Positions 21,492 through 29,854 of a DNA stretch of 64,000 nucleotides are shown here, one piece after another. A program made the position numbers and the translations under genes. The stretch covers positions 124,001 through 188,000 of the forward strand of contig NZ_CP032683.1 in NCBI RefSeq assembly GCF_001304615.2, read 5' to 3'. The stretch is from Methanosarcina flavescens. GTDB taxonomy: Archaea; Halobacteriota; Methanosarcinia; Methanosarcinales; Methanosarcinaceae. The notes beneath the pieces were generated by a model. That model was not told the origin of the DNA. It made no database searches and saw only the letters and a program-made list of their open reading frames with translations. Position 1 is the stretch's first letter. Each line of letters opens with the position of its first letter.

Positions 21492-21571
21492 TTACCTCAA
21501 GAATATATTTCTTTATCCCGCCAGACTACTCTCAGAGTTTCTGGATTTGATTTTGTTTCAGCCTTTTGAAA

Positions 21572-21643
21572 AGTCAGAAGTGAGAATCGAACTCACATAA
21601 TTCCGGGTTGCAGCCGGAAGCATAACCACTCTGCCATCCTGAC
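21572..21643 (-). tRNA. tRNA-Cys (GCA)
   Basis: The 72-base cloverleaf starts at 21643. The acceptor stem is GTCAGGA with TTCTGAC, the anticodon stem is TCCGG with CCGGA around the loop CTGCAAC (anticodon GCA), and the T stem is GTGAG with CTCAC around TTCGATT. The discriminator base is U, the known identity element of tRNA-Cys. CCA is not encoded. It lies 86 bases upstream of metY in the same direction, and two palindromic sites lie just upstream. Confidence 0.93.
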
Positions 21644-21664
21644 GCTTATGGTTATTGCATATGT

Positions 21665-21696
21665 TCACAATTGTGATTGCATCTTCACAATTGTGA
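21665..21696. promoter_or_regulatory. Tandem palindromic operators upstream of tRNA-Cys/metYX
   Basis: TCACAATTGTGA occurs at 21665-21676 and again at 21685-21696, both perfect 12-bp palindromes with their centres 20 bases apart (two helical turns). They sit 22-53 bases upstream of the tRNA-Cys 5' end, between a TATA-like stretch (about 21703-21712) and the gene. The same motif recurs at 23276 and 30186. Confidence 0.75.
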
Positions 21697-21831
21697 TGCT
21701 AGTATAAAAAACTATCTGTAAAAAAGAAACCACAAATAGAGAATGGAGGAAAATATTTTGTTGAATAACTTTTTCGCGAAAAGAGCGCCGATGGAGTCAG
21801 GAAAGAGAGCCAGTAAGCCCTTACCTGTGTT

Positions 21832-22746
21832 TTAATTCCCGCTGATCTCAAGCATCCTGTTCAGGGCTTTTCTTGCTTTCACCCTTATGTGTTCCGGAAC
21901 GCTAATTTCATATTCCATGTTTTGCAGACTATTCAGGACAGCTTCGAGGGTGATTTTCTTCATATTGTAGCAACAAGCTTTCTCGGATGCAGGATAGAAT
22001 TTCTTATCCGGGTATTTCCTTTTCAGGCTTCGAACAATTTCCTTTTCGGTTCCTATTATGAATTCCGTGGAACCTGACCTTTCCACCTCTCTTATAATTC
22101 CTGAGGTACTGAGAACCCCGTTTGCATAGCTCAGGACTTCAGGCCTGCACTCGGGGTGTGCCAAAAATTCAGCATCTGGATGCAGTTTTTTCAATTCTTC
22201 TATGTCCTTACCCCTGATGTTCTCGTGAACATGGCAAAATCCAGGCCAGAGATGTATTTTCTTGTCGGTATGAAGGGCTACGAAAGCTCCAAGGTTTTTA
22301 TCAGGGACAAAAAGAACCTCCTGGCCTTCAATTGAATTTACCACTTTTATAGCATTTGCTGAAGTGCAGCAAATATCAGATTCGGCTTTTACTGCCGCAG
22401 AACTATTCACATAGCACACGATTTCAGCTTCGGGATGTTTCTCTTTTGCATCCCGCAGAGCCTCCGCAGTTATCATATCCGCCATAGGGCAGCCTGCATC
22501 AGGTACGGGTAAAAGCACCGTTTTTTCAGGAGAAATTATCAGTGCCGACTCTGCCATGAAGTAAACGCCTGCAAAAACTATAATGTCGGCTTTTGAATCA
22601 ACTGCGGCTTTACAAAGGGAAAGAGAATCCCCGACAAAGTCCGCAACTTCCTGAACTTCACGCCTGGTGTAAAAGTGAGAAAGAATGACTGCATTCCTTT
22701 CGGCTTTAAGTTTTTTTATTTCTTCTATAAGTAACTCGTTTTCCAT
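21832..22746 (-). CDS. nadA: Quinolinate synthase NadA, 304 aa
   Basis: NadA condenses iminoaspartate with dihydroxyacetone phosphate to quinolinate in NAD synthesis, using a [4Fe-4S] cluster. Recognisable pieces are ILSHFYTRREVQEVADFVGDS, FMAESALI, GCPMADMI, LWPGFCHVHENI, HPECRPEV and the C-terminal ACCYNMKK. Cys candidates for cluster ligation lie in GCPMAD (Cys 86) and in the central and C-terminal motifs. The length of 304 is normal for archaeal NadA. It is on the same strand as, and 134 bases downstream of, the nifS remnant, so the palindromic sites near 23280 may control it; no nadC is present here. Confidence 0.95.
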   Translation of the reverse strand: MENELLIEEIKKLKAERNAVILSHFYTRREVQEVADFVGDSLSLCKAAVDSKADIIVFAGVYFMAESALIISPEKTVLLPVPDAGCPMADMITAEALRDAKEKHPEAEIVCYVNSSAAVKAESDICCTSANAIKVVNSIEGQEVLFVPDKNLGAFVALHTDKKIHLWPGFCHVHENIRGKDIEELKKLHPDAEFLAHPECRPEVLSYANGVLSTSGIIREVERSGSTEFIIGTEKEIVRSLKRKYPDKKFYPASEKACCYNMKKITLEAVLNSLQNMEYEISVPEHIRVKARKALNRMLEISGN

Positions 22747-22879
22747 AACAATCTTATTCCCTATACTGCAAGCATATTCCTGTACTCAAGGAACAGACCT
22801 GCTAAAAAGCTTTTTTTGGTTTTTGACTTTTAAGGATGTGAATAAATGACTAATAATAAATCAAGGAGTATGTAAAGGA

Positions 22880-23265
22880 TTACTGATAAATAAAGGTATG
22901 AGGAAGTTTGGATAAATGGCCTTCCAGCCAGGCGCAGGTATGCAGCACTGCATGGTGTTCAATAGAAGAGGTGATAATGTGTTTTCCTTTGTTCCGGTTT
23001 GCAAAGGCTATTCCCTTAATTGCCCAGTTATCGGACTCAGTGCCTCCGGATGTGAAATAAATCTCGTTTTCTTCAGCCCCGAGCGCATCAGCAACCTTTT
23101 TTCTTGCCCTGTCTATTGCATGCTTTGAGGTTTTTCCGATCTCATAAATGGAAGAAGGATTTCCAAAATTTTCTGTCAAATAGGGAAGCATCTCTTCGAC
23201 AACTTCTTTTTTACAGGAGTTGTAGCCGAGTTGTCCATGTAAACTGCCTTATTTTCAGTGGTCAC
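22880..23265 (-). pseudogene. nifS: Truncated and frameshifted cysteine desulfurase (NifS/IscS) remnant
   Basis: From a GTG at 23265 (GGTGA upstream) the frame encodes KAVYMDNSATTPV, the NifS N terminus. One A then appears missing in a short A run, after which VVEEMLPYLTENFGNPSSIYEIGKTSK continues in the next frame through the PLP-phosphate motif SGGTESDNWAIKG and SSIEHHAVLHTC. Homology stops after WLEGH, and a stop follows at 22880, so two thirds of the gene, including the PLP lysine and catalytic Cys, are gone. It cannot be an active desulfurase. It sits upstream of nadA, the classic partner position. Confidence 0.85.
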
Positions 23266-23274
23266 ACTTTCACC

Positions 23275-23306
23275 TTCACAATTGTGAATTGTCATAACAA
23301 TTGTGA
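23275..23306. promoter_or_regulatory. Tandem palindromic operators upstream of nifS remnant/nadA
   Basis: TTCACAATTGTGAA at 23275-23288 is a perfect 14-bp palindrome. A second site (TAACAATTGTGA, one base off) lies at 23295-23306, centre-to-centre 19 bases. They are just upstream of the nifS GTG and downstream of the TATA-like CATATATGATAAAA near 23315-23330, overlapping the expected transcription start. The gene for a candidate regulator starts 226 bases away, divergently. Confidence 0.72.
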
Positions 23307-23531
23307 CTATTTAAGTTTTATCATATATGTAGAAAAGAAGGCATTTTAATAAGTTTTAGAACATTTTCCGAAAACAATCTGGATACTCTTGAAAACAGAA
23401 CCATCTGCCTGGATTTTTGCTTCTTATGTTGCTATCCGGGCAGTCCTATTATTATTTTTTTATACTGATAATAAATATATGTACTTAAGCTATATCTTCT
23501 CAATTGTAAACCCTAAAAAAGGATGATAACT

Positions 23532-23945
23532 ATGGAAACTCCGTGTCAGAAGATTGTGTGGGATCTGGTCCCCGCAATAAGGGCCAGTCTTGCAATCGAA
23601 CTTGTAAAAAAAGGACAATCACAGGCAGCAACGGCAAAACTGCTTGGGATTGCCCCATCGGCAGTTTCCCAGTACATCTCAGGAAAAAGAGGATACAGGA
23701 TCGAATTTCAGGGCGAGACGAAGGAATTAATTGAAAAGCTTGCTCAGGATTTGATCGACAATAAGGTTCCTGATTTTGTAGCAAGAATCTGTGAGATCTG
23801 CGTAAGTGCCCGGGGGATCGAAAAAAAGTGCAATACCGGCTGCGCCGAAGAGCAGACAGATAATAAAACGGAAGATAAAGCAGACGATAAAGCAGGAAAC
23901 CAAACAGAAGATAAAGAAGATTCTAAAGAAAATTCCGAGGCATGA
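23532..23945 (+). CDS. HTH transcriptional regulator with C-terminal Cys cluster, 137 aa
   Basis: A Cro/phage-repressor-like helix-turn-helix fills residues about 15-55 (IELVKKGQSQAATAKLLGIAPSAVSQYISGKRG). It is followed by a linker and the cysteine motif CEICVSARGIEKKCNTGC, which could bind an Fe-S cluster or a metal. The C-terminal 30 residues are Asp/Glu/Lys/Asn-rich and disordered. This matches the COG2522-type archaeal regulators, for which I know no established target. I choose the ATG at 23532 because GGATGAT sits five bases upstream; the ATG at 23523 would overlap that site. It is divergent from the nifS/nadA unit whose promoter carries the palindromes, making it a candidate sulfur or Fe-S regulator. 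Confidence 0.75.
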   Translation: METPCQKIVWDLVPAIRASLAIELVKKGQSQAATAKLLGIAPSAVSQYISGKRGYRIEFQGETKELIEKLAQDLIDNKVPDFVARICEICVSARGIEKKCNTGCAEEQTDNKTEDKADDKAGNQTEDKEDSKENSEA

Positions 23946-24838
23946 AGCCGGTTTTTGTCGGTCTCTTCATTGTTTCCTCCATCCTTGCATGGATTTTTCA
24001 GTTTGAATGCGTAAGTCTTAGAATTAATTAAAAACTAAATTTGAATGTTTTACCATCTAATATTTAGGAACAAAAAAGAGATAGGATTCACTTAATCCCG
24101 ACCTGAAGGATGGGATATTCGTGACCCTCCACACTCTCGATGTAATTAATAAAAAATAAGCTTAAAAATATGCGTATAGTTAAAGAGATAAAGGCATAAA
24201 TTTTTCCTACCTTTCCGACACCACTATCCATATAGCCACTTTCACAGCCTCGGGGGAATGCTGCCACTGTGGACTTGAGAACTCGGAAATGCAACATAGA
24301 AAGTAAAAGCATATTGCGAATGTCTATGCTCAATGAGTTTTCCGAATATTCCGATTTCATTTAACCATTTATAGGGTTTATACAACTGAACTGAAAAATC
24401 GGTAGGTGAGTTCTTTAAAAAGTTCACAGTAGTTTGAGAGAATCCAAAAAACTAACCGTTTCCAGATACTTTTTTAGAAAAGATTTTAGAATGAGAGCCA
24501 GAATTTTTCCCGGTTAAGTTCTTGCACACGAAACTCCCCACCTGCCTGCACACAGGCGAAGAGCTCCAGAGTTGCAAGTCCGATTAACAGATTTAGGAGG
24601 CGTCTTTTTTATGACTTCGGAAGAACATATATATATGCTAAACTCATATTATGCTAAACTCATATTTAACATTTTTCTTTAAATTTATACAATCTCATGT
24701 TATTATAATTAATTTTCGTAATACGATTTAAAAAGAAATGCTTCTTTTAAGGAAAAAATTATAGAATCCATATTTAGAGTAATCAGTACCAATAACCTTA
24801 ATTTACCCCTATTTTATATAGTTTTAAACAACGTATTA
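23946..24838. other. Spacer of about 890 bases, possible mobile-element debris
   Basis: No gene is supported. An open minus-strand frame of 90 codons (24088-24360) lacks a ribosome binding site and recognisable domain. The segment 24480-24590 has protein-like frames on the minus strand (for example GLATLELFACVQAGGEF) that might derive from an IS605-type tnpB tail; this is a guess. A 16-base unit ATGCTAAACTCATATT is directly repeated at 24635-24650 and 24651-24666, about 170 bases before the nikR-like gene. Confidence 0.3.
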
Positions 24839-25300
24839 ATGCGATTGACTGGTAAATCAAGATTATCTGGGTTTGATATGATGGGAAAAGGGCTTTTAAA
24901 TGTAGGAATTTCTCTTCCTGATGCTCTTCTAGACGAGTTTGACGAGTTTATTGAGAAAAGAGGTTATTCTTCCCGCTCTGAAGGCATAAGGAATGCGATC
25001 AGAAGTTATATTTCATACTACGAGTGGATGGGTAACATTAAAGGTCATTTTATTGGAACTATTGCGATTATTTACGAGAATACAAAAAGAGATATTTCAG
25101 ATGCCCTGGATGTCCAACATCATTACTCTCACCTGATAAGATCTTCAGTGCATATTTACTTCGGTCAAGACGACTGTTTTGAAGTTGTCCTTCTGGATGG
25201 GAGCGGTGAAGAAATAAAAAAACTTGCTGAAGCTATGATGACACTGAAAGGGATAAAAATCTCAAAACTCACTACTTTAGCATTGAAAGAAAAGATCTGA
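24839..25300 (+). CDS. nikR: NikR-like nickel-responsive regulator, 153 aa
   Basis: An N-terminal ribbon-helix-helix ([40 protein letters not shown]) is followed by the C-terminal ACT-like metal domain ([16 protein letters not shown], then [11 protein letters not shown]). In E. coli NikR the high-affinity Ni site uses His 76, His 87, His 89 and Cys 95. Here the His 87 equivalent (VHIYF) and the Cys of DDC are present, but the His 89 position is Tyr. The QHH segment supplies candidate His 76. A TATA-like TTTTATATAG centred about 25 bases before the ATG at 24839 suggests a leaderless transcript; the ATG at 24878 is an alternative. Its 3' end abuts a decayed methyltransferase. Confidence 0.85.
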   Translation: MRLTGKSRLSGFDMMGKGLLNVGISLPDALLDEFDEFIEKRGYSSRSEGIRNAIRSYISYYEWMGNIKGHFIGTIAIIYENTKRDISDALDVQHHYSHLIRSSVHIYFGQDDCFEVVLLDGSGEEIKKLAEAMMTLKGIKISKLTTLALKEKI

Positions 25301-25806
25301 TTCTTTTTCACGAATTTCTCTATCCACTCAGAAAGTGTTCTTTTAACGCGCCTGCTTGGTCTTGGATTAAACCAATCTCCATCTATAGCAAAAATCTTAC
25401 CTCCTGGTTTAAGCACCCTTTTCCATTCCCTAACAGCACAGGAGGGCTGCTGAAGAGTCCATAGAAGGAATTTGTTCGTGACCAGATCGAAAGAATTATC
25501 CTCAAAAGGCAGGTTTTCCGCATCCCCATGGAAGAAATCAATCTCAAGTTCCTTATTATCTGCATTCTGCTTCGCTTTCTCAAGCATGCCTGTAGAAAGA
25601 TCTACTCTATACCTCATGCCCCATCTCGGCAAAAAGGAGGGCTAGAAAACCGGTGCCTGTACCCACATCCAGTATTTTCAAACACTCTTGGGAAGGTAGG
25701 GAGTTTTCAAATATTTGTTTCCAGACCATGCGTTCTTCTTCATCAAAACCATTTATTCAGTTTGTGTATGTGGAAGACCTAATATTCCAGTATATTGGTA
25801 ATCACT
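25300..25806 (-). pseudogene. Decayed class I SAM methyltransferase, paralogue of those at 38.1 and 42.9 kb
   Basis: Reading the minus strand from about 25806: YWNIRS (matching YWDYRS of the intact paralogues), a TGA, then NGFDEEERMVWKQIFENS, KILDVGTGTGFLALLFAEMGHEV, a frameshift, YRVDLSTGMLEKAKQNADNKE, DAENLPFEDNSFDLVTNKFLLWTL and VLKPGGKIFAIDGDW. The C-terminal third is missing, replaced by the end of the nikR-like gene. An open frame continues antisense to nikR, but it carries no homology. At least one stop and one frameshift show that it is inactive. Its family matches the methyltransferases embedded in the ABC-transporter block. Confidence 0.8.
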
Positions 25807-26039
25807 TTCTTACAATCTATACAAATCCCTCCAAAATGTCCTAAAAAAGTTCTTATCTGCTGTTCTTTTTCATGTTTTCCCTTTGTCTTCTCAAGTTTTC
25901 TCTTTATGGGGAAAATTTCAGAGTTATCAGGATAATTTTCACGTGCTGAATAAAATTCAATGGAGAATTTTTTTGATGCAGCTTGGAGTTAGTCAGGATT
26001 GCAGATTTGGGGTAAATTTGAAGTCGATTTTCATGCATG

Positions 26040-26186
26040 TTAGGATTTGATTCTACTAAATTTGACATCTTTTAGTGTCAGTTTCTTTAATACAAGAGGT
26101 TTGGATGTCAGACCTTTTATTTTCAGGTTTCTTATGCGTGTATTTTTTAATTTAATAGTTTTTGTTCTCGTAATTTCCTCAGACAT
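26040..26186 (-). CDS. 48-aa very basic small protein
   Basis: ATG at 26186 follows AAGGAG at seven bases, one of the best ribosome binding sites in the window. The product (SEEITRTKTIKLKNTRIRN, then LKIKGLTSKPLVLKKLTLKD) is Lys/Arg/Thr-rich, with an alternating pattern suggestive of short beta strands. No family recognised. The remaining parts of 25807-26812 are AT-rich with no other supported feature. Confidence 0.5.
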   Translation of the reverse strand: MSEEITRTKTIKLKNTRIRNLKIKGLTSKPLVLKKLTLKDVKFSRIKS

Positions 26187-26812
26187 ATTTACTCCTTTCC
26201 TTGCCAGTCAGAGTTTTTTCAATTTCTGACTCTTACTCTTTATAACGTTCTTAGAATAAATTATTTCTTATTAGTTACTAATTTGCATACAAGCTGTTAA
26301 ATTTGTTTATGTAAATAACACTAAAATATAACATTATAAGGTTGATCAGGCAAAAATTAGCATTAAGAAATTATAAATATCTTATAGATCTGCAGAAAAT
26401 TGGTTTTGAGAATTTGAAATTCTAAATTCCTGCTATGGGAGCTGAAAAAGTTCTAAAGAACTTAGGTAATTTGAGCAATAAGAGGAACAAATCTCGGCGC
26501 ATATTCTACAAAAAAATTCAAATTTTTACTCAAAAAATGGGTGAAGAGAATTAAGGGAATTTCCTGAGGTTCGGGTTGAGAAATAGGTCAGGATATAACT
26601 GTCACTTAAATCTTTGCGCTTATCTATTTTTTCCTGAGGATCCCAATTTCTGTATATGTAGATTATTAATAATATCTATAGATTATTACTAATATCTAAT
26701 TTAGTATGATAAAGTATTTATATTTAAAAATATTGTATTATTAATTATTACGAAATTCTATTTTCGTATGATAAAATAATGCAAGGAAAAGGACCATGAG
26801 GATAGATTTGTA

Positions 26813-27811
26813 ATGAAGGGAATAGGAACAAAAGAAGTTTCACTAAAGGAAAAGAGCAATTTGCCAGTACATGGGTCAGGGGGGAAGTTATTCTCTGCAT
26901 CTCCACCAGCCCCTCCTGTTGTCCAGTATTCATTTCCTTTTACTTATCCTGTTTCTTCGCCTGCTCCTGAACGCTTGCTTTATCCTCCAGGGCTTCTCCA
27001 TCTTGATCTGAACATTTACCGGGAATCTGTGATAAAAACTCTCATCAAAGAAAAAAGCGATGAGCTGTATAGACTGATAAAAAAGGTCCATTTTGACGGA
27101 AAATATTATCGGGTAAAATGTATGAGTTCCGGAGAATGGGAGTACTGCTGGGATCTGGCGGTCCGGGTACAGTTTTTCGGGATGATACAGGGATTAGCCT
27201 TCGAGCCGGAGAAGATCGTTTCCAAAAAAGATGGGAAAATAATATACAGATCTCTTGTCTTAGTAAATCCATATGAGTTGTGGGAAATGGAACTTGTCGA
27301 AAAGTTATGGAACCTCCAGGATAGAATCGAGTTCTTGATAGCAAAAATCCTCTTTCACGAGTGCATCCATATCCTTATCTTCCTCGGAAAAACTCTGCCC
27401 TCAAGTTTCACGCAGACGGATATTTTCCTTGAATTCACAGAGATGCTTAAGTTTGCAAAGTCGGAGAAACTGTGCCCCGAAAGTCGTAGCGTCCAGTGTT
27501 GTCTCCGGAATTTGGTTGACCTTGTCCAGAACTTTCCTGAAAGTTCTGAAAAAAAGATTGATCAGGTTTTTGAACTTTACGAGTTTCTGATTCATGAAAA
27601 ATACAGCATTAAAAAAACTGATCTGGCTTTCGGCCTTTCATGGAGCAACAGAAAAGTTTCCCGGGACTATGCTAAAATTACAACTTTGAAAATAGGTCCC
27701 TGTCCGGAATCGAATAAAAGACTCTGGAAAAATGAAGTTAATAGGTTAGGCAAGAATTTGAAAGAACTATATGACAGGATAGATAGTAGTCAGGGTCTGG
27801 ATGTAAGATAA
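26813..27811 (+). CDS. Unrecognised protein with an HExxH motif, 332 aa
   Basis: I do not recognise the family. Residues 181-190 read FHECIHILIF, so HECIH (182-186) fits the HExxH zinc-metalloprotease signature in a hydrophobic helix; a third ligand, perhaps a Glu or His in the following helix (LEFTEMLKFAK), is only a guess. The N terminus (up to residue 55) is Pro/Ser-rich and likely disordered, with no signal peptide or membrane segment. The C-terminal half is charged and helical. A tiny 27-codon frame follows at 27814; I do not support it as a gene. Next downstream is cheY, 134 bases away on the same strand. Confidence 0.6.
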   Translation: MKGIGTKEVSLKEKSNLPVHGSGGKLFSASPPAPPVVQYSFPFTYPVSSPAPERLLYPPGLLHLDLNIYRESVIKTLIKEKSDELYRLIKKVHFDGKYYRVKCMSSGEWEYCWDLAVRVQFFGMIQGLAFEPEKIVSKKDGKIIYRSLVLVNPYELWEMELVEKLWNLQDRIEFLIAKILFHECIHILIFLGKTLPSSFTQTDIFLEFTEMLKFAKSEKLCPESRSVQCCLRNLVDLVQNFPESSEKKIDQVFELYEFLIHEKYSIKKTDLAFGLSWSNRKVSRDYAKITTLKIGPCPESNKRLWKNEVNRLGKNLKELYDRIDSSQGLDVR

Positions 27812-27945
27812 ATTGAAAAACGTCCTTGAGAAGCTTGAACATAATGAGCTTGAGGAAATGTCAGAAGGAGAACCAGAGAAAGGTGAGAAATTATGATTGA
27901 AAATTATAAAAATAACGTTCTCTCAATAAAAAAGAAGGTAGATAA

Positions 27946-28311
27946 ATGGCAAGAGTTATGATCGTAGACGATGCCGAATTTATGCGAATGGTAATCAAAG
28001 ACACCCTCTTGAAGCACGGACATGAAGTTGTCGCTGAGGTCGGTGACGGAGAAGAGGCAATTCAGAAGTATCTCGAAGTAAAGCCCGATATTGTGTTAAT
28101 GGATATAATTATGCCAGATATGGATGGAAAAGAGGCACTGCAAAAGCTTCTTACTGTAGACCCGGAAGCAAAGATAGTAATGTGCTCCTCCCTTGGACAA
28201 CAGGCGCTCATAACCGAATCAATGAAGATAGGTGCTATGGGTTTTATTGTAAAGCCTTTTGAGCCTGATGGAATGCTGGATGTGATTCGAAAAAATGCTG
28301 AGCCAAATTAG
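27946..28311 (+). CDS. CheY-like single-domain response regulator, 121 aa
   Basis: This stand-alone receiver domain has the acidic pocket at Asp 9-Asp 10 (IVDDAEF), phospho-acceptor Asp 53 (VLMDIIMPDMDG), Ser 81-82 in place of Thr (CSSLG) and Lys 103 (IVKPF), all in the right order. There is no output domain, so it works by protein interaction as in chemotaxis or kinase phosphorelay. AAAGAAGG lies at the expected distance before the ATG. No kinase or che gene is adjacent; the HisKA_2 kinase in this window is 33 kb away and itself damaged. Confidence 0.92.
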   Translation: MARVMIVDDAEFMRMVIKDTLLKHGHEVVAEVGDGEEAIQKYLEVKPDIVLMDIIMPDMDGKEALQKLLTVDPEAKIVMCSSLGQQALITESMKIGAMGFIVKPFEPDGMLDVIRKNAEPN

Positions 28312-29188
28312 CCTATGAACTCAAAATAGGACTTACATTAATGAAATAACAAACCAGAATCTAAAGCACAAAATTACTACGATGTTTATGCCGATCATCT
28401 TTCTCTACGTCATATTTTTTCATTATTATGTAGGTTCTTAAATCCCTCAACTAACTTTCAATGCTTTGTCTCTGCAGGACAGCAAATTCTTCTGTAGTTA
28501 ATGTCCTAAGTTGTGTAAGAACATAATCATGAAATTTAATAATTGATAACAAAAAAGATAACAAAATTATTAAATATTAGTTGATAGTATAAGTAAATGT
28601 CCCTGCCAAACGGATTATGTGTCTCTACCACACAGACACGAAGTCTAAGTCTCCTCCTAAATTATTGAAAGCACCTGAACTCCTTTTACCCCTGTCTGTG
28701 GTAACAAAGCAGGCAGGGGCCTGGGTGCAAAAACAGGCTGGTTGAAACCCCTTAGATCTAAGCTACAGTCGACTTAGTATCCCTTTTCGATCCTTGAAAA
28801 ATGATCCACCGATTTTTTACATTAACTTTCATAATAGGTATGGATTATGGCAGCATGAATATGTGAGTATTCGACTAAAAAAATGAAGATATGATAATGA
28901 AAAGGTTTACTAAAAATTGTCATAAAAAGTAATACCAAAATATATATATGTAATACTGAATTATCTAATAATTTATCAGAAAGCTTTCAAGAATTCATAC
29001 CGAAACAAATAGTGAAAACAGCTATAGTAGATTAATAAACAAGCTTTTGTTCTCATGAAAACATTTTGTAAATTTAGATTTCATTTGATTTTATACTTTA
29101 TAATGAATGTTCTGAAAAACATATTAACTGGAGTTCATAGTTAAAACGGAAGAAATAAAAAATAAGGTGTAAAAAGAGGGAAACGAGA
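28312..29188. other. Long spacer upstream of cbiM with one strong hairpin
   Basis: No gene is supported. CCCCTGTCTG (28689-28698) pairs with CAGGCAGGGG (28710-28719) over ten positions with one G-U, around an 11-base loop, followed by CCTG..CAGG. It may be a small RNA, a leader structure or debris of a mobile element. A cobalamin-type riboswitch was considered but its conserved boxes are not recognisable. TATA-like AT-rich sequence precedes cbiM near 29110. Confidence 0.35.
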
Positions 29189-29854
29189 ATGCATATACCT
29201 GATTCATTTATACCGTTAGCCCAGGCAATCGTCTACTGGATAATTGCCCTCCCATTTATAATAATGTCAATGAAATGGGCAAAAAATGAGCTTGACGAAA
29301 TGAAAGTACCTGTTCTTGCCGCCCTTGCAGCAGGGATCTTTGCAATCCAGGCCATGAACATTCCTATCGGAATGGGAACAAGCGGGCACATGGTAGGAGC
29401 AGCCCTTGTTGCTATCGTCTTCGGGAGTCCCTGGGCTGGAGTTCTTGTGCTGACGGTTGTGTTGCTGGTACAGGGTTTTGTCTTTGCTGATGGAGGGATA
29501 ACTACAATGGGCGCAAACATCCTGAACATGAGTGTTGTGTCTGGATTTATTGGATATTATACCTATCTTGCCCTTCACAGGAGGGCAGGCACGAGCATTG
29601 CAGCCCTCGGAGGCGCCTGGCTAGGTCTTTTTATCTCGGCAATAGTCTGTGCGGTTCAGATGTGGATTGCAGGTACTTTCCCACTGGTTTCAGGTCTTAT
29701 TGCCATGGGTACCTATCATCTGATAATTGGCTTTATAGGAGAAGGGCTTATTACCTCAGTTGTGATCACAACTATTGCAAAATCCCGCCCTGATCTGCTT
29801 GAAAATAATTTCACTGCCAGACCGGATAAACATACAAAGGAGATCCGTGCATGA
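29189..29854 (+). CDS. cbiM: CbiM/NikM-type cobalt/nickel ECF transporter substrate-specific subunit, 221 aa
   Basis: The mature-like N terminus MHIPDSF is the metal-binding signature of CbiM/NikM, where the N-terminal amine and His 2 coordinate Co2+ or Ni2+. About six hydrophobic segments follow, with the conserved MGTSGHMVGAALVAIVFG and QGFVFADGGITTMGANILNM motifs. It normally works with CbiN, CbiQ and the ATPase CbiO. Here only a broken cbiN follows, with a four-base overlap, and no cbiQ or cbiO is present in the window, so energising subunits must come from elsewhere if it is functional. GAGGGAAACGAG precedes the ATG. Confidence 0.92.
   Translation: MHIPDSFIPLAQAIVYWIIALPFIIMSMKWAKNELDEMKVPVLAALAAGIFAIQAMNIPIGMGTSGHMVGAALVAIVFGSPWAGVLVLTVVLLVQGFVFADGGITTMGANILNMSVVSGFIGYYTYLALHRRAGTSIAALGGAWLGLFISAIVCAVQMWIAGTFPLVSGLIAMGTYHLIIGFIGEGLITSVVITTIAKSRPDLLENNFTARPDKHTKEIRA

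Noticed and set aside
24088-24360. Open frame of 90 codons on the minus strand
   Set aside because: No ribosome binding site, odd composition and no recognisable domain; likely chance or element debris.
28606-28790. Reading 28606-28790 as a transposase (TnpB) tail
   Set aside because: Some frames look protein-like (QAGAWVQKQAG) but stops intervene and I cannot place them confidently in the family.
28312-29188. Cobalamin riboswitch upstream of cbiM
   Set aside because: No B12-box-like or other conserved riboswitch core sequence is recognisable.
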